Assembly (NCBI RefSeq): GCF_000006565.2 | Contig: NC_031474.1 | Span: 1,488,001-1,552,000, forward strand | Length of the DNA stretch: 64,000 nt | Direction: 5' to 3' | DNA from: Toxoplasma gondii ME49 | Taxonomy: Eukaryota > Apicomplexa > Conoidasida > Eucoccidiorida > Sarcocystidae | Shown: piece after piece, positions 62,801 to 64,000 of the stretch | How the letters are laid out: each line of letters starts with the position of its first letter | Position numbering within the stretch: the stretch's first letter is position 1 | Notes under the pieces: model-generated | What the model was told of the DNA's origin: nothing | The model's input: only the letters and a program-made list of their open reading frames with translations | Databases searched by the model: none | Program-made: the position numbers and the translations under genes

Positions 62801-63683
62801 CGGACTTCTCTTTCTCCTGTTCTCCGACGACTATGCAGCCCTCTGCTCTGGTCGACTGGTGGTTCTTCTTCCTCTGAGGTCGCGATTGGCCACGGCTGCT
62901 CGTCCATTTGCCTCGAAGTTCAGTCCCCATGACCCCTCCGAGGCGCGCTTCGCCTTCGCGATGACCCTCACGCAGGGAGAGAAGAAAGAGTGCCCTCGAC
63001 TCCGCAACCCACTGCCCCATCGACGTTGAAGACAGGCGATGCGTCCTGCTGTCGTACCAGGTCACCCACCCTTTCTTTCTCCGCAGGCTCGTCCCAAACA
63101 CCGCCTTTGTCACGTGCAATGGAATCACGATGTCGTCCGCCTGGCCCTGACCTGCGTAGAAATTCTGTGAGAAGGTCCTGTACGCCACTCCTCTGCGCAC
63201 TGTTGGCGACGCCTGAGTCTTCAAGCGCTCTGCCTGAGCCGAGGGCGCGCTTGCGGCCGCAGACGACGTAAAGAAGGAACAGGCTGACGAGGAAGACAAG
63301 GGAGAAGACGGCGAAGACTCTGCAGAAGGCGACTCGACGGTGGGAGACACAGCGTCGGCTGGTTCTGCGAGGTACGAAGAACCAGGGCAAGAAGGGAGAA
63401 AGGAGACTAAAGGAGTGGAAAGAGAGACTGAAGGGGTACCTTGGGAAGGGCCATAGGTGGAATAACTTGAAGAACATGACGACGAAGAAAAGGGAGACGC
63501 AGAATAGGAACATGGAGAGGAGATCGGGGAATTCGCTACCGAAGGAGCGTGTTGTGGACGCGAGTTAACCCGATCGAAACGCAGCCTTCGATTGTCAACT
63601 TCGTTGCAGGAAGACAGTGCCTTCCCCTCTTTCTCCCTTGGTCTTCGCGACTTAGGAAAGAGAAGACCAGTAGCCGTCTTCAT
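59838..63683 (-). CDS. Large DUF676-type serine hydrolase / lipase-like protein
   Basis: One intron-free frame of 1281 codons. An alpha/beta-hydrolase core starts near residue 527 (TLYVFLFLHGL, the usual beta-strand plus HG oxyanion motif). It continues through GIRACMEALLPAM and reaches the nucleophile elbow GHSLGG (622-627, Ser624). Further core blocks are CTLASPHVGTY and VLFYGVLDTDWLVS; Asp in the latter and His1227 (TTAAHATI) are plausible triad partners. The arrangement fits the DUF676/FAM135 family of putative serine esterases acting on lipids. The core is split by long low-complexity inserts rich in Arg, Glu, Gly and Ser (about 645-800 and 900-1090), and residues 45-150 and 410-505 are Ser-rich, so the protein is much longer than a simple lipase. 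No signal peptide or membrane segment is evident. The start at 63683 is the first ATG of the frame and is plausible but not proven. Confidence 0.85.
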   Translation of the reverse strand: MKTATGLLFPKSRRPREKEGKALSSCNEVDNRRLRFDRVNSRPQHAPSVANSPISSPCSYSASPFSSSSCSSSYSTYGPSQGTPSVSLSTPLVSFLPSCPGSSYLAEPADAVSPTVESPSAESSPSSPLSSSSACSFFTSSAAASAPSAQAERLKTQASPTVRRGVAYRTFSQNFYAGQGQADDIVIPLHVTKAVFGTSLRRKKGWVTWYDSRTHRLSSTSMGQWVAESRALFLLSLREGHREGEARLGGVMGTELRGKWTSSRGQSRPQRKKNHQSTRAEGCIVVGEQEKEKSEDRCPREGEAVPRERLERREGGEQQERDCARARAGEGEAQNNEERGWGVRSTGLEETSMTGGNREGGEGRGGQGGDPGVILSKQSVLETELADEKFRSRHGKEVREARGTSSPQQRGRASCGCSSAALSSTPVSPCFASSPVCLSCLSASTFSCTSVKSRSSVSLEDVSNMSTSPSCPVTGGGSSACMSSSPSCSPLSSASPSSAPASAVGSLWWNSRRLSSFCEGKRPLRRTLYVFLFLHGLSPPGVDSDVTENWGNLIAALLEKFPEKELRERRGEEPFVLTWAFTYRRATFRGIRACMEALLPAMTNELGALLPFFDALHLTAVGHSLGGLVWRFLLDRKLKDLPLFLPTRRRASQRNHKQPNREAENDSSPEKGTAGGSRLSGARRPVEAWGEEPGVEKKRSGLRLLLKRRRKTSKFFEGSGRTGAGEKEKEGEKQTRGSSMFPFSLSRLYSSPSNSFLDSLDSPFRACSLASTASAAGQRGAGSVHLSKVEAERHDCPSDPEVSPGTGSLRREVLELFDKILNSPKVLLDVFCTLASPHVGTYKSKPFVRAVPKALSFMSCLPASEIAKEILNTDEQQLIRCLVEHEKAECSWLPFQSVGDRNRNAELGENARGEGGQAERSECESRREQQSILRACGNDEGGQRGSAGGEAGQEQRGKDAREEMSKRTVLALNTRDGSVRSEPRCSSRVAPFCHAGRPSSLLCPPFLVPRPNSFASTASQPTSGSSETGVFPRRPSTQKFAPLSSDPESDNWTPLPALLSSCGGSSTALLLGSPAGAKKSQRLADTPRKAFQSVLFYGVLDTDWLVSVNSALGTCIDLKLTEVGQEAFRHPMRPIEFSLDKDREVYLEGRTWGANDKNEKADETGGKGRHGEKSDCRFRDKPRRSSAKKTEKEISLAAEQVEVLQSLKHLRRFVVYIPQNPVTTAAHATIKCSPNYVTQETQRSMRKQANEILQHITAGLLTGATTAVIGHGDAEPGGNKA

Positions 63684-64000
63684 CTTATTTCACTTCAAAG
63701 AGGTAGGCAATCTGTTGTGTGGCTTTGTCCGCTTCCGTCCTTTTTTTCTCTTGAAGGAGTCAGGTGCAGTTTCGTGGGGCTCTTTGCATCGCCATGGAGA
63801 GCTGGAGACGTCTTGATACTTTTCTTGTAACTCTGTTCACGGAAATCAGAAGAATGCTTACATGGTTTATAACGCCCCTTGCATCTTGGGCACTCTCGCC
63901 AGAGGAGGAAGCGGATGACGAACGAGATTTACGCGCATGCTTTCAAGCATTAGACGTCTTTACACGTTCCTTGGTTTGGAACAAGCATTTTATCTAGATG
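63684..64000. other. Right edge of window, upstream of the hydrolase
   Basis: About 320 bp forming the 5' flank of the minus-strand hydrolase. A plus-strand open frame ends at 63997 (its last 67 codons from a Met at 63794), but it has no recognisable domain and overlaps the expected leader, so no gene is called. Confidence 0.4.

Noticed and set aside
61744..62877. 377-codon plus-strand frame
   Set aside because: Antisense shadow of the low-complexity part of the serine hydrolase.
1..64000. tRNA or rRNA genes
   Set aside because: No cloverleaf with conserved T-loop sequence or rRNA core was recognised on reading either strand; a covariance-model scan would be needed to exclude them fully.

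Overview
The window is nuclear DNA of an apicomplexan parasite, almost certainly Toxoplasma gondii. The deciding evidence is a complete 554-codon ROP18 rhoptry kinase gene, flanked by a laforin gene (CBM20 plus dual-specificity phosphatase, 523 aa after splicing) and a four-domain calcium channel. From memory this matches the laforin / calcium channel / ROP18 neighbourhood of chromosome VIIa. The sequence is intron-rich, with GT-AG introns behind pyrimidine-rich acceptors, long gene-free flanks and (TA)n microsatellites. There are no operons, no prokaryotic features and no CRISPR array. Locus tags and strain type cannot be read from the sequence alone.

Layout: (1) 1880-4960, minus: laforin-type glucan phosphatase, four exons. 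(2) 9097-10536, plus: 479-aa protein with four C-terminal membrane segments, function unknown. (3) 10537-16830: 6.3 kb with no gene I can support. (4) 16831-24788, plus: a four-domain voltage-gated-type Ca2+ channel; two long open frames join in phase across one 1.04-kb intron, and the pore glutamates read E/E/E/E. (5) 26449-28113, minus: ROP18, with a triplicated 44-bp repeat upstream. (6) 28961-38161, minus: CLPTM1-family membrane protein, about 15 exons. (7) 38162-44427: gene-poor interval with a 20-N assembly gap flanked by two near-identical 1.22-kb copies, probably an assembly artefact. (8) 44428-51800, plus: PRP6/PRPF6 splicing factor, eight exons. (9) 54075-56331, plus: small protein with a signal peptide, three exons, not recognised. 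(10) 59838-63683, minus: large DUF676-type serine hydrolase with a GHSLGG motif.

The genes do not form one pathway; the order is a eukaryotic mosaic. Laforin acts on amylopectin, the channel on Ca2+ entry, ROP18 on host immunity GTPases at the vacuole, CLPTM1 on ER membrane protein or lipid handling, and PRP6 in the tri-snRNP. CLPTM1 and ROP18 are tandem on the same strand only 847 bp apart, so the ROP18 promoter overlaps the CLPTM1 3' flank. The channel and ROP18 converge. Exon borders were worked out by hand from GT/AG sites and phase; they agree throughout laforin, the channel, the secreted protein and nearly all of CLPTM1 and PRP6. One CLPTM1 exon and the PRP6 C-terminus remain unsettled. 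I found no convincing wholly new system. The best leads are the channel architecture, the ROP18 upstream repeat, the unrecognised secreted protein and the duplication around the gap.
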